Shown: positions 12,801 to 23,778, counted from the first letter of the stretch. The stretch: DNA of 64,000 bases from Penaeus vannamei (GCF_042767895.1 NC_091571.1:19890642-19954641), one strand, 5' to 3'. Numbers and translations are program-made. The notes: generated from the letters alone by a model not told the origin.

Positions 12801-15800
12801 CAATAGAAATAATAACATCATTATCATTGTTATTATAATTATTATTATTGTCATTATTATTTCTAAGATCCTCATTATTGCTATTATCATTATATAAATA
12901 GTTATAATGATAGACATAGCAATAATAATTAGCATAATAATCATTATAACTGCAATAATGATGATAATAATAATGAAAATCTTGATGATAATGACTATAA
13001 TGATAATAATCATAAAAATGATGACGGTAATGCTAATAATGTTGAAAATAATTATCATTCAGTCCATTTATAATGAAATAAAGGCCAGAAGTAATAAAAT
13101 ACCAAATGTCGAAAATAAGCCTTTTGAGAGAAACGCCGAAAAAAAAACTTTCAGCTTTTTAATGGTAATTATGAGGATTTTAACATTAATTCAGGTAATT
13201 ATGATGATTTCCATGATGATTCCTTTATTATTGAAAAAATAATGATAATTATGATTATAATGACAATGATAATGACAATAATAATGATAATAATGATAAA
13301 GTCATAATTATAATGATAATCTTGATAATTACTGCAATAATAGCAATAATTAACTCTATTCGAAGAATTTCCATACTAATAATGGCAATAGAAATTATAA
13401 TAACATCATTATCATTGTCATTATACTTATTATTATTGTCATTATTATTTCTAAGATCATCATTATTGCTTTTATCATTATATAAATAGTTATAATGATG
13501 AAAATAGCAATAATAATTAGCATAATAATTATTATAACTGCAATAATGATGATAATAATAATGATAATCATGATAATAATAATAATGATAATCATGATGA
13601 TAATGACTATAATGATAATAATCATAAAAATGATGACAGTAATGATAATAATGATGATAATATTTATCATTCAGTCCATTTATAATGAAATAATGGCCAG
13701 AAGTAATAAAATCCCAATAGTCGAAAAAACGGCAAAATCTAGCGTATTACAGCCTTTTGAGAGAAACGTCGAAAAAAAACCCTTTTCGCTTTTTAATGGT
13801 AATTATGAGGATTTTAACATTAATTCAGGTAATTATGATGATTTCGACGATGATTCCTTTATTATTGACAATAATGATGATAATTAGGATGATAATGACA
13901 GTGATAATGACAATAATAATGATAATAATGATAAAGTCATAATTATAATGATAATCTTGATAATTACTGCAATAATAGCAATAATTAACTCTTTACCAAT
14001 AATTTCCATACTAATAATAGCAATAGAAATAATATCATTATCATTGACTTTATAATTATTATTATTGTCACTATTATTTCTAAGATCATCATTATTGTTT
14101 TTATCATTATATAAATAGTTATAATGATAAAAATAGCATTAATAATTAGCATGATAATTATTATAACTGCAATAATGATGATAATAAAAATGATAATCAT
14201 GATGACAATGATGATAACAAATGATAACAGTAATGATAATAATGGTGATAATTATCATTCAGTCCATTTATAATGAAATAAAGGCCCTAAGAAATAAAAT
14301 CCCAAAAGTCGAAAAAAAGGCAAAATCTAGAGTATTATAGCCTTTTGAGAGAAAAGTCGAAAAAAACTATTCGCTTTTTATTGGTAATTATGAGTATTTT
14401 AACATTAATTCAGGTAATTATGATGATTTCCATGACGTTTCCTTTATTGAATAATGATGATAATTATGATGATAATGACAAGGATAATGACAATAATAAT
14501 GATAATAATGATAAAGTCATAATTATGATAATCAAGATAATTACTGTAATAATAGAAATAATTAACTCTATTCCAATAATTTCCATACTAATAATGGCAA
14601 TTGAAATAATAATAACATCATTATCATGTCATTATTGTTATTTATTATTGTCATTATTATTTCTAAGATCATCAATATTGTTATTATCATTATATAAATA
14701 GTTATAATGATGAAAATAGCAATAATAATTATTATAATCATTATGATAATGCCTATAATGATAATAATCATAAAAATGATGACAGTAATGATAATAATGA
14801 TAATAATTATCATTCGGTCCATTTATAATGAAATAAAGGCCAGAAGTAATAAAATCCCAAAAGTCGAAAAAAACGGCAAAATCTAGCATATTATAGCCTT
14901 TTGAGAGAAACGTCGAAAAAAAACCCTTTTCGCTTTTTAATGGTAATTATGAGGATTTTAACATTAATTCAGGTAATTATGATTATTTCCATGATGATTC
15001 CTTAATTATTGAAAATAATGATGATAATTAAGATAATGACAATGATAATGGCAATAATAATGATAATATTAATAAAGTCATAATTATAATGATAATCTTG
15101 ATAATTACTGTAATAATAGCAATAATTAACTCTATTCCAATAATTTCCAAACTAATAATGGCAATAGAAATAATAATAACATCATTACCATTGTCATTAT
15201 AATTATTATTATTGTCATTATTATTTCTAAGATCATCATTATTGCTATTATTATTATAAGAATAGTTATAATGATAAAAATAGAAATAATAATTAGCATA
15301 ATAATTATTGTAACTGCAATAATGATGATAATAATAATGATAATCATGATGACAATGACTATAATGATAATAATCAAAAAACATGATGACAGTAATGATA
15401 ATAATGATAATAATTATCATTCAGTCCATTTATGATTAAAGGCCAGAAGTAATGAAATCCCAGAAGTTGAAAAAAAGGCAAAATCTAGGCGATTCCAGCC
15501 TTTTGAGAGAAACGTCGAAAAAAAATAATTATGAGGATTTTAACATTAATTCAGGTAATTATGATGATTTCCATGATGATTCCTTTATTAATGACAATAA
15601 TGATGATGATTATGATGATAATTATGATGATAATGACAATAATAATGATGATTATGACAATGATAATGACAATAATAATGATAATAATTATAAAGTCGTA
15701 ATTATAATGATAATCTTCTTAATTACTTTAATAATAGCAATAATTAATTCTATTCCAATAATTTCCATACTAATAATGGCAATAGAAATAATAATAACAT

Positions 15801-16330
15801 CATTATCATTGTCATTATAATTACTATTATTGTCATTTTCATTTCTAAGATCATCATTATTGCTATTATCATTATATAAAAAGTTACAATGATAAAGATA
15901 GCAATAATAATTAGAATAATGATTATTATAACTGTAATAATGACGGAAATAAAAATAATCATGATGATAATGACTATAATTATAATAATCATAAAAATGA
16001 TGACAGTAATGATAATGATGATAATAATTATCCTTCAATCCATTTATAATGAAATAAAGGCTAAAAGTAATAATATCCCAAAAGTCGAAAAAACGGCAAA
16101 ATCTAGCGTATTTCAGCCTTTTGAGAGAAACGTCGAAAAAAAAACTTTTTGCTTTTTAAGGGTAATTATGAGGATTTTAACATTAATACAGGTAATTATG
16201 ATGATTTCCATGATGATTCCTTTAATATTGACAATAATGATGATAATTATGATGATAATGACAATGATAATGACAATAATAATGATAATGATGATAAAGC
16301 CATAATTATAAGGATGATCTTGATAATTAT
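6870..16330 (+). repeat. Family B satellite array, plus orientation
   Basis: About 15 units with a modal period near 600 bp. Each unit has triplet-like AT sequence plus a core containing GTCGAAAAAACGGCAAAATC, AGCGTATTACAGCC, TTTTGAGAGAAACGTCG and CCTTTTCGCTTTTTAATGG. The GAGAGAAACGTCG marker falls near 7321, 7917, 8816, 9424, 9725, 10324, 10928, 11537, 12136, 12549, 13124, 13757, 14345, 14901, 15503 and 16121. Short (301, 413) and long (899) spacings mark units with internal deletion or duplication. No gene is visible in this stretch; the long ORFs are translations of AAT/ATG triplets. Confidence 0.93.
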
Positions 16331-18162
16331 ATCATCATAATTATCATCTTTATTCTCAATAATAAAGGATTCATCATGGAAATCCTCATAATTACCTGAA
16401 TTAATGTTAAAATCATCATAATTACTATTAAAAAGCGAAAATGTTTTTTTTTCGACCTTTCTCTCGAAAGGCTGTAATACGCTTGATTTTGCCTTTTTTT
16501 TCGACTTTTTAGATTTTATTACTTCTGGTCTTTATTTCAATTCAAATGGACTGAATGATAATTATTATCATTACAGTCATCATTTTTATGATTATTATCA
16601 TTAGAGTCATTATACGCGTGATTATCATTATTATTATCATCATTACTGTAGTTATAATATTTATTATGCTAATTATTATTGCTATTTTTATCATTATAAC
16701 TATCTATATAATGATAATAGCAATAATGATGATCTTAGAAATAATAATGAAAATATTAATAATTATAATGACAATGATAATGATGTTATTATTATTCCTA
16801 TTTCCATTATTAGTATGGAAATTATTGGAATAGAGTTAATTATTGCTATTATTGCAGTAATTATCAAGATTAATCATTATAATTATGACTTTATCATTAT
16901 TTTCATTATTATTGTCATTTTCATTGTCATTATCATCATAATTTTCGTCATTACTGTCAATAATAAAGGAATAATCATGGAAATCATCATAATTACCTGA
17001 ATTAATGTTAAAATCCCGTAATACGCTAGATTTTGCAGTTTTTTTTCGACTTTTGGGATTTTATTACTTCTGTCCTTTATTTAATTATAATTGGACTGAA
17101 CGATAATTATTATCATCCTTATTATCATTACTGTCATCATTTTTATGATTATTATCATTGTAGTCATTATCATAATGATTATCATTATTATTATCATAAT
17201 TATTGCAGTTATGATATTTTTTATGATAATTATTATTGCTATTTTTATCATTTTAACTATTTATATAATGATAATAGCAATAATGATGATCTAAGAAATA
17301 ATAATGACAATAATAATAATTATAATGACATTGATAATGATGTTATTATTTCTATTGCCATTATTAGTATGGAAATTATTGGAATAGAGTTATTTATTGC
17401 TATTATTGCAGTAATTATCAAGATTGTCATTATGATTATGACTTTTTCATTATTATCATTATTATTGTAATTATCATTGTCATTATCATCATAATTATCA
17501 TCATAATTGTTAATAATAAAGGAATCATAATGGAAATCATCATAACTACCTGAATTAATGTTAAAATCCTCATAATTACCATTAAAAAGCGAAAAGGTTT
17601 TTATCGACGTTTCCCTCAAAAGGCTGTAATACTCTAGATTTTGCCGTTTTTCGACTTTTGGGATTTTTTTACTTTTGGCCTTCATATCATTATAAATGGA
17701 CTGAATGATAATGATTATCATCACAATTATCATTACTGTCATCATTTTTATGATTATTATCATTATTATTATCATCACTATTGCAGTTATAATAATTATT
17801 ATGCTAATTATCATTGCTATTTTTATCATTATAACTATTTATATTTATTGCAATAGCAATAATGATGATCTTAGAAATAATAATGACAATAATAATAATT
17901 ATAATGACAATGATAATGTTATTATTATTTCTATTGCCATTATTAGTATGGAAATTATTGGAATAGAGTTAATTATTGCTATTATTGCAGTAATTATAAA
18001 GATTATCATTATAATTATGACTTTATCCTTATTATCATTATTATTGTCATTATCATTGTCATTATCGTCATAATTATCATATTTTTTGTCATTATAAGTA
18101 TTATTAAAAATATTATTATTATTATTATATTATATTATAATTATATTAATAATTATATTAAT
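16331..18162 (-). repeat. Family B satellite, inverted
   Basis: About three B units reading on the minus strand. The orientation flips within low-complexity sequence near 16330, just after the segment that reads GATCTTGATAATTA. The right end degrades into ATT/ATA runs (about 18090-18162) before the truncated LTR begins. Confidence 0.9.
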
Positions 18163-18466
18163 GACAGTTAGTAATTTTAGGTGCCTTTAGCACATATTCT
18201 TTTACTTTTGTATTTTTCTTAGATTACTTTTTAGTAAGTATTTTACCATATGGTTAGGCTGAACGTCAGAAAGTGGTATTCACACTGGAACACCCCTATT
18301 AATTATTCAGTTTCCCCCCACGCTACCACTTAAGGGGATTGAATTGACAGGGGTTAACCAAGTCTATTTGCGCCTGTATCCCCCGCCAGCATCAAGGGAG
18401 GGCAGAATTCTAAGAATGCCTTAATGAACTGGGACGGGACCCCTGGGTTAGACGGATCACACTACA
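18163..18466 (+). repeat. Truncated 5' LTR
   Basis: Matches the last 304 bp of the 3' LTR (23475-23778) with 4 mismatches counted by eye (near 18169, 18361, 18408 and 18424). It ends CACTACA at 18466. Identity stops one base later, where the internal region starts. The left end abuts degraded family B with no visible target duplication. A tRNA primer-binding site is not obvious; TGGTGGC starting near 18479 is the nearest candidate but lies about a dozen bases downstream of the LTR end. Confidence 0.85.
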
Positions 18467-18868
18467 ACGGTAGGTTTTGGTGGCTTTTGCATTGAGATGT
18501 TCCAGTGAATGTGTTAACGCTCTTGAGTAATCACTTTCTGATGTTGAGACGTCAAGCATTATTTTTTATGTCATGCATGATTTTAAGTAGTCGTTGGTGA
18601 GCCACTTCTTTTACTTTTGGTGTTTGTGTTTTATGTTTTACTGTTTTTCCCGCTTTTACAAGTTTTCAGGGTATTTAGTTTTTACATTTGGTAGTTCTTA
18701 GAGCTTGGCCTTTTTCTTTCAGCTTTTTTACCTTCTCTCTTTCAGAGTTAAATTCTTTTATTGCTAATCACCAGCTCGCCAAGTTAGTTTTACTGTGGCT
18801 CACTTAGTTTAGGATGTTTTTATTTATTTGGTATTAACCCTTTTATCCCCAGCCAGTTCACTTTTGGT
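18467..18868 (+). other. LTR-element leader
   Basis: About 400 bp of T-rich, non-coding internal sequence between the 5' LTR and the minisatellite. It has several pyrimidine-rich stretches (for example CTTTTTCTTTCAGC near 18710, which would serve as a splice acceptor) and no ORF I would support. Confidence 0.5.
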
Positions 18869-19365
18869 GGTGCAGTATCTTTGTTTTGTGCAGTGTCTTT
18901 GCTTTGTGCCGTGTCTTTGCTTTGTGCCGTGTCTTTGCTTTGTGCCGTGTTTTTGCTTTGTGCTGTGTCTTTGCTTTGTGCCGCGTCTTTGCTCTGTGCA
19001 GCGTCTTTGGTCCGTGCAGCGTCTTTGCTCTGTGCAGCGTCTTTGCTCTGCGCAGCGTCTTTGCTCTGTGCAGCGTCTTTGCTTTGTGCAGCGTCTTTGC
19101 TCTGTGCAGCGTCTTTGCTCTGTGCAGCGTCTTTGCTCTGCGCAGCGTCTTTGCTCTGTGCAGCGTCTTTGCTCTGTGCAGAGTCTTTGCTCTGTGCAGC
19201 GTCTTTGCTCTGTGCTGCGTCTTTGCTCTGTGCAGCGTCTTTGCTCTGTGCAGTGTCTTTGCTCTGTGCAGCGTCTTTGCTTTGTGCAGCGTCTTTGCTT
19301 TGTGCAGCGTCTTTGCTTTGTGCAGCGTCTTTGCTTTGTGCAGCGTCTTTGCTTTGTGCAGCAGT
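18869..19365 (+). repeat. 18-bp minisatellite, about 27 copies
   Basis: Tandem repeat of consensus GTGCAGCGTCTTTGCTCT, with early and late copies carrying TTT in place of CTC and GCCG in place of GCAG. Because 18 is a multiple of three and the unit has no stop in most frames, it opens long frames on both strands (hexapeptide repeats such as TEQRRC and LCAASL). It lies upstream of gag in the transcript leader, and no frame links cleanly to gag, so I treat it as non-coding. The central copies (CTC type) and the outer copies (TTT type) form distinct homogenised zones. Confidence 0.9.
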
Positions 19366-19495
19366 TTACACTTATGAACTCTGGCTTCTTTGTGATCCAG
19401 TGAATTTTCAGTTGTGTGTTGGTTTTGTTTCCTGCCAGCAGTAGTTTGTATTTGTACGTGAAGAGCTCCAAGTATTTGGTTGCTGCGTTCCTGGC

Positions 19496-21175
19496 ATGCC
19501 GAACAGCAGGGAGAGGCAGGAGCGATACCAGAGACTCCAGCAGCGTCGAAACATCCGGATGAGCAGCCAGCCGACATCCCGTGAAGTCTCCCCAACACCA
19601 CGCCGCACACCAGGTGGTTTTAAACCGGATGTACGCGAGGCTGTCCAGATGATGGTCACAGAATACCCATGTTTGACCAGATCATGGAGAACATCAACTC
19701 TCTAGTCGCTGAAGTACGAGAGTACAAGGAGCAGAATGATGCCCGACTACAGCGCCATGAAGAAGCCCTTGAACATCGCATGCAGGCACTCTAGATCAAG
19801 AACAGCCAGCAGACAGTAACCTCCATCAGCCACAGGGGAGAGAACTAGACCAGGAGGATCCAATTCAGCAACTCCGTCGCCAGCTGGAGGAATGCAACAG
19901 GGAGCTGGAGGAGACCCACCTTCAATTACTGCGGATGAACGCTGCGCCCGTGCCTGTGGTACATACCCGAGAACGGGAAATTCAGGAGCTCCGCCGCCAG
20001 CTAGAGGAACGGAACAGGGAGCTGACTGAGGCCCGCCAATGACTACAGGGGTCAGGTGTTGCACTAGCACCCATGGAATGTGCCCAAGTCCGAGAGATTC
20101 AAGAGCTTCGTCGTCAACTTCAGCAGCGGGACCAGGAGCTAGCAGAGGTCCGCCGTCTCGCCCCCTCAGTACAACATACCATGACTAGGTGTCAAGACCA
20201 CCATCAGCAGCCTCCTGTCATTAATGGAAGCCGCTCTCCCCCTCAGCCTCTTCCTCGGAGCCGCCCCACACTCCAATACCAGAGCAGCAGCTGTATCCTG
20301 AACGTCAACACACGTATGAACCACAAACATCCCTGCTGCAGCAGTTCCGGCCTAGGTCTTCGCCTCAGCGTCCCCAGTCAGCACATCCTTCATCTCAGTT
20401 GTCTGGCACACCATTTTCCTATGTGTTCACAAAGGAAACTGTCCCGCACTTCAAAGGGGATACTTCTGCCTCACAGCCGCTCAAAAAGAACCAAGCAATA
20501 GAGAGTTGGATTCGGACAACTGAGAACATCGTGAAGCCAGCCACATCAGAGACGTTCACTCAGGCAGCACGGGCAAACTGCAGAGGTCCAGCCGAGCTAA
20601 TCATTAATTCCGCTCTCTTCGACTCAATCATAGAATGGGACACATTCAAGGCAGCTCTCCATAGTAAGTTCCGAGGTACCTACACATCCTCGGACTTCTA
20701 TAAAGTTCTATACGACATCTGGATGACACCAAGCCAGGCATCAATGGACTTCTTTTTGCAGTTGGAAGGGCACGTCTACCTGGGATACAGGGATCACCGT
20801 GAGGTCATTGGTGATCCATCCGAACTAGTGAAGAGGGTCTTCCTTAGTGGCATCCCTGCATGTCTCCAAGACTTCCTCTCTGTTAAAGAAGATGGTAGCC
20901 CAACCCAGATAGCCGAAACAGCACAACGCATCTGGAATTCCCGCAATGGCATAAGGCATAGTGATACTTCACCAGCAGAGGAAAATCCCTACCACCCTGA
21001 TCACTCTCCACGGGGTCGGGATTTGTATGCTATGCCGGTAGCTGCTGAGCGCTCCAGTCCATCTTATCATCGATCACCTGTCAGGGAGAGGTGGTGTGAG
21101 CATCATCGGGTAAGGACTCACGGTACATCTGAGTGCAGAGCCAGGGCTGAGATCCTAGATCCACGGTCTTCGTGA
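19496..21175 (+). pseudogene. gag: Gag remnant: coiled coil and capsid region
   Basis: A start at 19496 opens a basic N-terminal segment, then the frame changes near 19668. A Glu/Lys/Leu-rich coiled coil follows, with the module QELRRQLEERNRELTEAR in about three diverged copies between 19850 and 20160. It is broken by stops near 19793, 19846 and 20040. Another frame change lies between about 20200 and 20380. The longest intact piece, 20399-21175 (258 codons), is capsid-like: it has FKGDTSASQPL near its start and repeated Trp/aromatic positions typical of Ty3/Gypsy gag. It ends at a TGA seven codons short of the zinc-knuckle sequence, which continues in the same frame. Gag would form the particle that packages the RNA. 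With several shifts and stops, this copy cannot make a full protein. Confidence 0.75.
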
Positions 21176-21181
21176 CGACAA

Positions 21182-21355
21182 TGCTACCATTGCAGAGGTC
21201 CAGGACATTTGGTGAGAGATTGCCCCTTTCGTGAGTGCCAGGGTGACCAAGCTCCAGGAACCGCTGGCAGGTTCGATCCAAGGAGCACCTCACGTGGAGA
21301 CATTACCCCTCAAGAGGGGAAGGGCAGTGACAGGGCCTACCGGACGGCCAGTTGA
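21182..21355 (+). pseudogene. gag: Gag nucleocapsid zinc knuckle (CCHC)
   Basis: In the same frame as the upstream capsid but after its TGA (21173-21175). It reads CYHCRGPGHLVRDC, a perfect C-x2-C-x4-H-x4-C zinc knuckle as used by retroelement nucleocapsids to bind RNA. The frame stops at 21353-21355. The preserved knuckle after a single in-frame stop means either one point mutation or stop readthrough. Given the other gag damage, mutation is more likely. Confidence 0.8.
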
Positions 21356-21653
21356 GGAACTCAATGTTAGTGGTTCTACAGTCCGCTGCTTTATTGATAC
21401 AGGATCGGAAGCAACAATTATTAAACCCCAAGCTCTCAAGCGGATTGATCCTCATAACCACCTACGTCGGAGGAAGACTTCCAGTATTCTGCGAGGCGTG
21501 TCTGGTCGACCAATCAACACCCCGAGTGAGGTAACCCTTGTTTTCTGCATTAACTCAGACCTTGAAATGCACCATACGGTCACTGTGTGTGATGTACCGA
21601 TTTCCTGGAGACATACTCCTGGGGATGGACTTTTTGAGATGAACCACCTTTAG
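21231..21653 (+). pseudogene. Retroviral-type aspartic protease remnant
   Basis: This 140-codon frame overlaps the zinc-knuckle frame by about 125 bases in another phase. It contains FIDTGSEATII, the DTG active-site loop of retropepsins, which act as dimers to cut gag and pol. The later Gly-Met-Asp motif (ILLGMDF, about 21613-21636) lies in a different frame, so there is an indel near 21600 and a stop at 21640. No reverse transcriptase follows; the stem-loop array takes its place. The gag-to-protease phase change is +1 and could be a programmed shift or damage. Confidence 0.78.
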
Positions 21654-21773
21654 TCTGTCCTCAAGGTCCCAGGATGACAGCGCCTGGCTGACTTTAGAAG
21701 GCCAGGAGTTTCATGTGAATTATACTGATGCCCAATCCCTGCAGCTGAGTGTAGTGAGAGTGATGTGATGCGC

Positions 21774-22258
21774 TAGGGACCTTGGTCCAGTACGCCCAGG
21801 CTATGTGCCATGCTGGATCAAGGATTGCTGTTACTTCGATGCGCTAGGGACCTTGGTCCAGTACGCCCAGGCTATGTGCCATGCTGGATCAAGGGTTGCT
21901 GTTACCTGTGTGCTAGGGACCTTGAATTGGTATGACCAGGTTTTGTGCCATGCCAATCAAGGATTGCTGTTAGCAGTGTGCTGTAGGGACCTTGGATTGG
22001 TACGACCAGGCTTTGTGCCATGCCGACCAAGGATTGTCGTTAGCTCAACCCACTAGGGAGCTTGGTTCCAGTGCGCCCTTGGCTGTGTGCCACACTGGAT
22101 CAAGCAAGGCTGTTAGCTGTGTGTTAGGGAGCTTGGACTCAGTACGAGTTGGCCGTGTGCCACGCTGGTTCAAGTGCTGCTGTTAGCCTGCTGTAGGGAC
22201 TCTACTGTCAGTGCGCCCTTGGCTGTGTGCCACACTGCAGTAGAGATTGCTGTTCATC
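21774..22258 (+). repeat. Array of seven ~70-bp stem-loop repeats
   Basis: Seven copies start (TAGGGA) at 21774, 21845, 21914, 21984, 22054, 22125 and 22194, spaced 69-71 bp. Each can fold as an outer stem of about 10-13 bp, an internal loop, an inner 3-4 bp stem (GGC/GCC or TGGC/GCCA) and a 5-base loop ending GT. In copy 1, CCTTGGTCCAG (21780-21790) faces CTGGATCAAGG (21813-21823). In copy 7 the arms are CTCTACTGTCAGTG (22200-22213) and CACTGCAGTAGAG (22233-22245), different sequence but still complementary. The linkers (TTGCTGTTAGC, TAGGGA) are conserved while the stems drift in a paired way. This is not tRNA-like and has no continuous reading frame. Confidence 0.85.
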
Positions 22259-22494
22259 TGTTGGTTCCACTGCACCACGTCGTGTCCTGGGAGTATTGAG
22301 ACCAGATGCAACCAGATGTTACCAGATGCTCCTGATTTTTGTTTTATGGTGATGGGATTTTTATTTAATATTATTGTTCTTTTATGATCACCTGTCAAAC
22401 TTATGTCCGCTCCTTTGTGTTTGTCAGGACTCAGGCTTGCTTTTATCTTCCAGGTCTCTGCTGTTCGCTTCAACCCAGAGCGGGGGAGGAATTC
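22259..22494 (+). other. 3' internal region and polypurine tract
   Basis: Non-coding, with three spaced copies of ACCAGATG near 22300-22330. It ends in a purine-rich tract (AGAGCGGGGGAGGAA, about 22478-22492) immediately before the TGTAAGG that I take as the 3' LTR start. A polypurine tract is the usual primer for plus-strand DNA synthesis in LTR elements, and its position sets the LTR boundary. Confidence 0.65.
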
Positions 22495-22959
22495 TGTAAG
22501 GTGGTCTTGGATGCTGCATCTCGTCCTCTCCGCTCTCCCGCTCTGATGGCTGTGTTGGAGGATTGTTTGTTGTCTCACCTCGGTTTTTTGGTTATTTTTC
22601 TCGATTTTATTTACTTTTATTGTTTTATTTTAGTTTTCCCTTTTTATTGTGTGTTTTCTCTGAGTTTTTATTTATGATTTAACAATGAGACATTTTTATG
22701 ACCCTTTTATCTTCAGCTTTTATTCATTTTAGTTTTTTTAACATTCAATAAAGTTTCAAGGTCTCGTTTTTACTTAGTTTTCATTTTAAGTTGTAGGGGA
22801 AGCATTTTTACATACAGTATTTATTCGTTCATTTTAGTTATTGTATTTTATTTTCTTATGATTTCTATTTTTATACTTTTAGTTTAATTTTTGCTCTTTT
22901 TTATGCACAGTTTTAGCTTATTTATTACGAGAATATATTTTGTAAAAGTGTTTGGCCTC

Positions 22960-22967
22960 TGACGTCA
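22960..22967. promoter_or_regulatory. CRE-type palindrome in the LTR
   Basis: TGACGTCA, the full CREB/ATF consensus, lies about 30 bp upstream of an AATAAA and near an AT-rich GAATATATTTT stretch. It could be part of the LTR promoter, but a single 8-bp match is weak evidence. Confidence 0.35.
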
Positions 22968-22988
22968 CCGGGGCATTGAAAAAGAAAC

Positions 22989-22994
22989 AATAAA
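22989..22994 (+). terminator. Polyadenylation signal in the LTR
   Basis: AATAAA within the 3' LTR, followed by GT-rich sequence (GAGTGTGTTTCG near 23010), as expected for 3' end formation of the element transcript. A second AATAAA lies at 22747-22752. Confidence 0.5.
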
Positions 22995-23778
22995 GTACGA
23001 GTCGAGACGTCAGCGAGTGTGTTTCGCTATCCTTCGAAGCTTTGAACCACCAGCAGTGTCGCCAATTTTGTTGAACCGAACACAGAGACGATCACGGAAG
23101 AATATAAGTTAAGTACTGAGATCCTGATATTCTTTGCATAGGAGCTGGACGTGATCTTAAGAACATTTTTATTGAATGATTTGAACATCCTTTTATTTAT
23201 TTATTTATTTTTAAATGAACTTGGCTGGCTTGTGTCTCTCTGTTTTATTTGTAACTTTTAACATTTCAATGTAGGAAGTCTGAGTGATCTTTTAGTTTTA
23301 GGTTTCCTGTTTCGGTGTCACCAGACTCGGGTTTTATACTGTCCTTTTTTCTTTTAGGTTTTAAGGGTTTTTAAGCCTTCAGCTCTGACGCCAGACTTGC
23401 TGGTTTTGTCTTTGTTTTATGGTAAGGATTTCAGGCCTCCACTCTAGAAGTCTTTTCTTTTAGTTTTTGCATACGACAGTAAGTAATTTTAGGTGCCTTT
23501 AGCACATATTCTTTTACTTTTGTATTTTTCTTAGATTACTTTTTAGTAAGTATTTTACCATATGGTTAGGCTGAACGTCAGAAAGTGGTATTCACACTGG
23601 AACACCCCTATTAATTATTCAGTTTCCCCCCACGCTACCACTTAAGGGGATTGAATTGACAGGGGTTAACCAGGTCTATTTGCGCCTGTATCCCCCGCCA
23701 GCATCAAGGGAGGGCAGAAATCTAAGAATGCCTTGATGAACTGGGACGGGACCCCTGGGTTAGACGGATCACACTACA

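Larger units (their letters stand above)
18163..23778 (+). mobile_element. Non-autonomous LTR retrotransposon with gag and protease remnants
   Basis: Direct repeats 18163-18466 and 23475-23778 (304 bp each; 4 mismatches by eye) bound a 5.6-kb element. The complete 3' LTR appears to span 22495-23778, because a purine tract (about 22478-22492) is followed by TGTAAGG and the LTR ends CACTACA, giving TGTA...TACA termini. The 5' LTR is therefore missing its first 980 or so bp. Internal order: leader, 18-bp minisatellite, coiled-coil and gag capsid, zinc knuckle, aspartic protease, seven stem-loop repeats, purine tract. I find no reverse transcriptase, RNase H or integrase, so mobility would need enzymes from elsewhere. 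The protease and gag are Gypsy/Ty3-like in type. Satellite B is inverted on the left of the element and direct on the right. Confidence 0.85.
22495..23778 (+). repeat. Complete 3' LTR
   Basis: About 1,284 bp, from TGTAAGG after the polypurine tract to CACTACA at 23778. It holds two AATAAA signals (22747-22752 and 22989-22994) and a perfect TGACGTCA palindrome (22960-22967). It is T-rich with no ORF. The last 304 bp duplicate the 5' LTR remnant. The start rests on the polypurine tract and TG/CA termini only, because the matching part of the 5' LTR is gone. Confidence 0.72.

Noticed and set aside
18828..19610. Hexapeptide-repeat proteins (Cys/Gln/Arg- or Leu/Cys/Ala-rich) read from several frames on both strands
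   Set aside because: The 18-bp minisatellite is a multiple of three without stops, so it opens frames in both directions. No frame joins gag or any conserved domain.
21805..22186. Repeat-encoded short protein (Cys/Trp-containing) over the stem-loop array
   Set aside because: The period varies between 69, 70 and 71 bases, so the frame changes from copy to copy, and base changes follow stem pairing, not codons.
21774..22258. tRNA or tRNA-like genes in the 70-bp repeats
   Set aside because: The length is suggestive, but there is no cloverleaf, no A or B box and no acceptor end. The fold is a single two-part hairpin.
22384..22677. 97-codon ORF across the 3' LTR start
   Set aside because: Phe/Leu-rich translation of T-rich LTR sequence spanning the polypurine tract. 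No homology pattern is visible.
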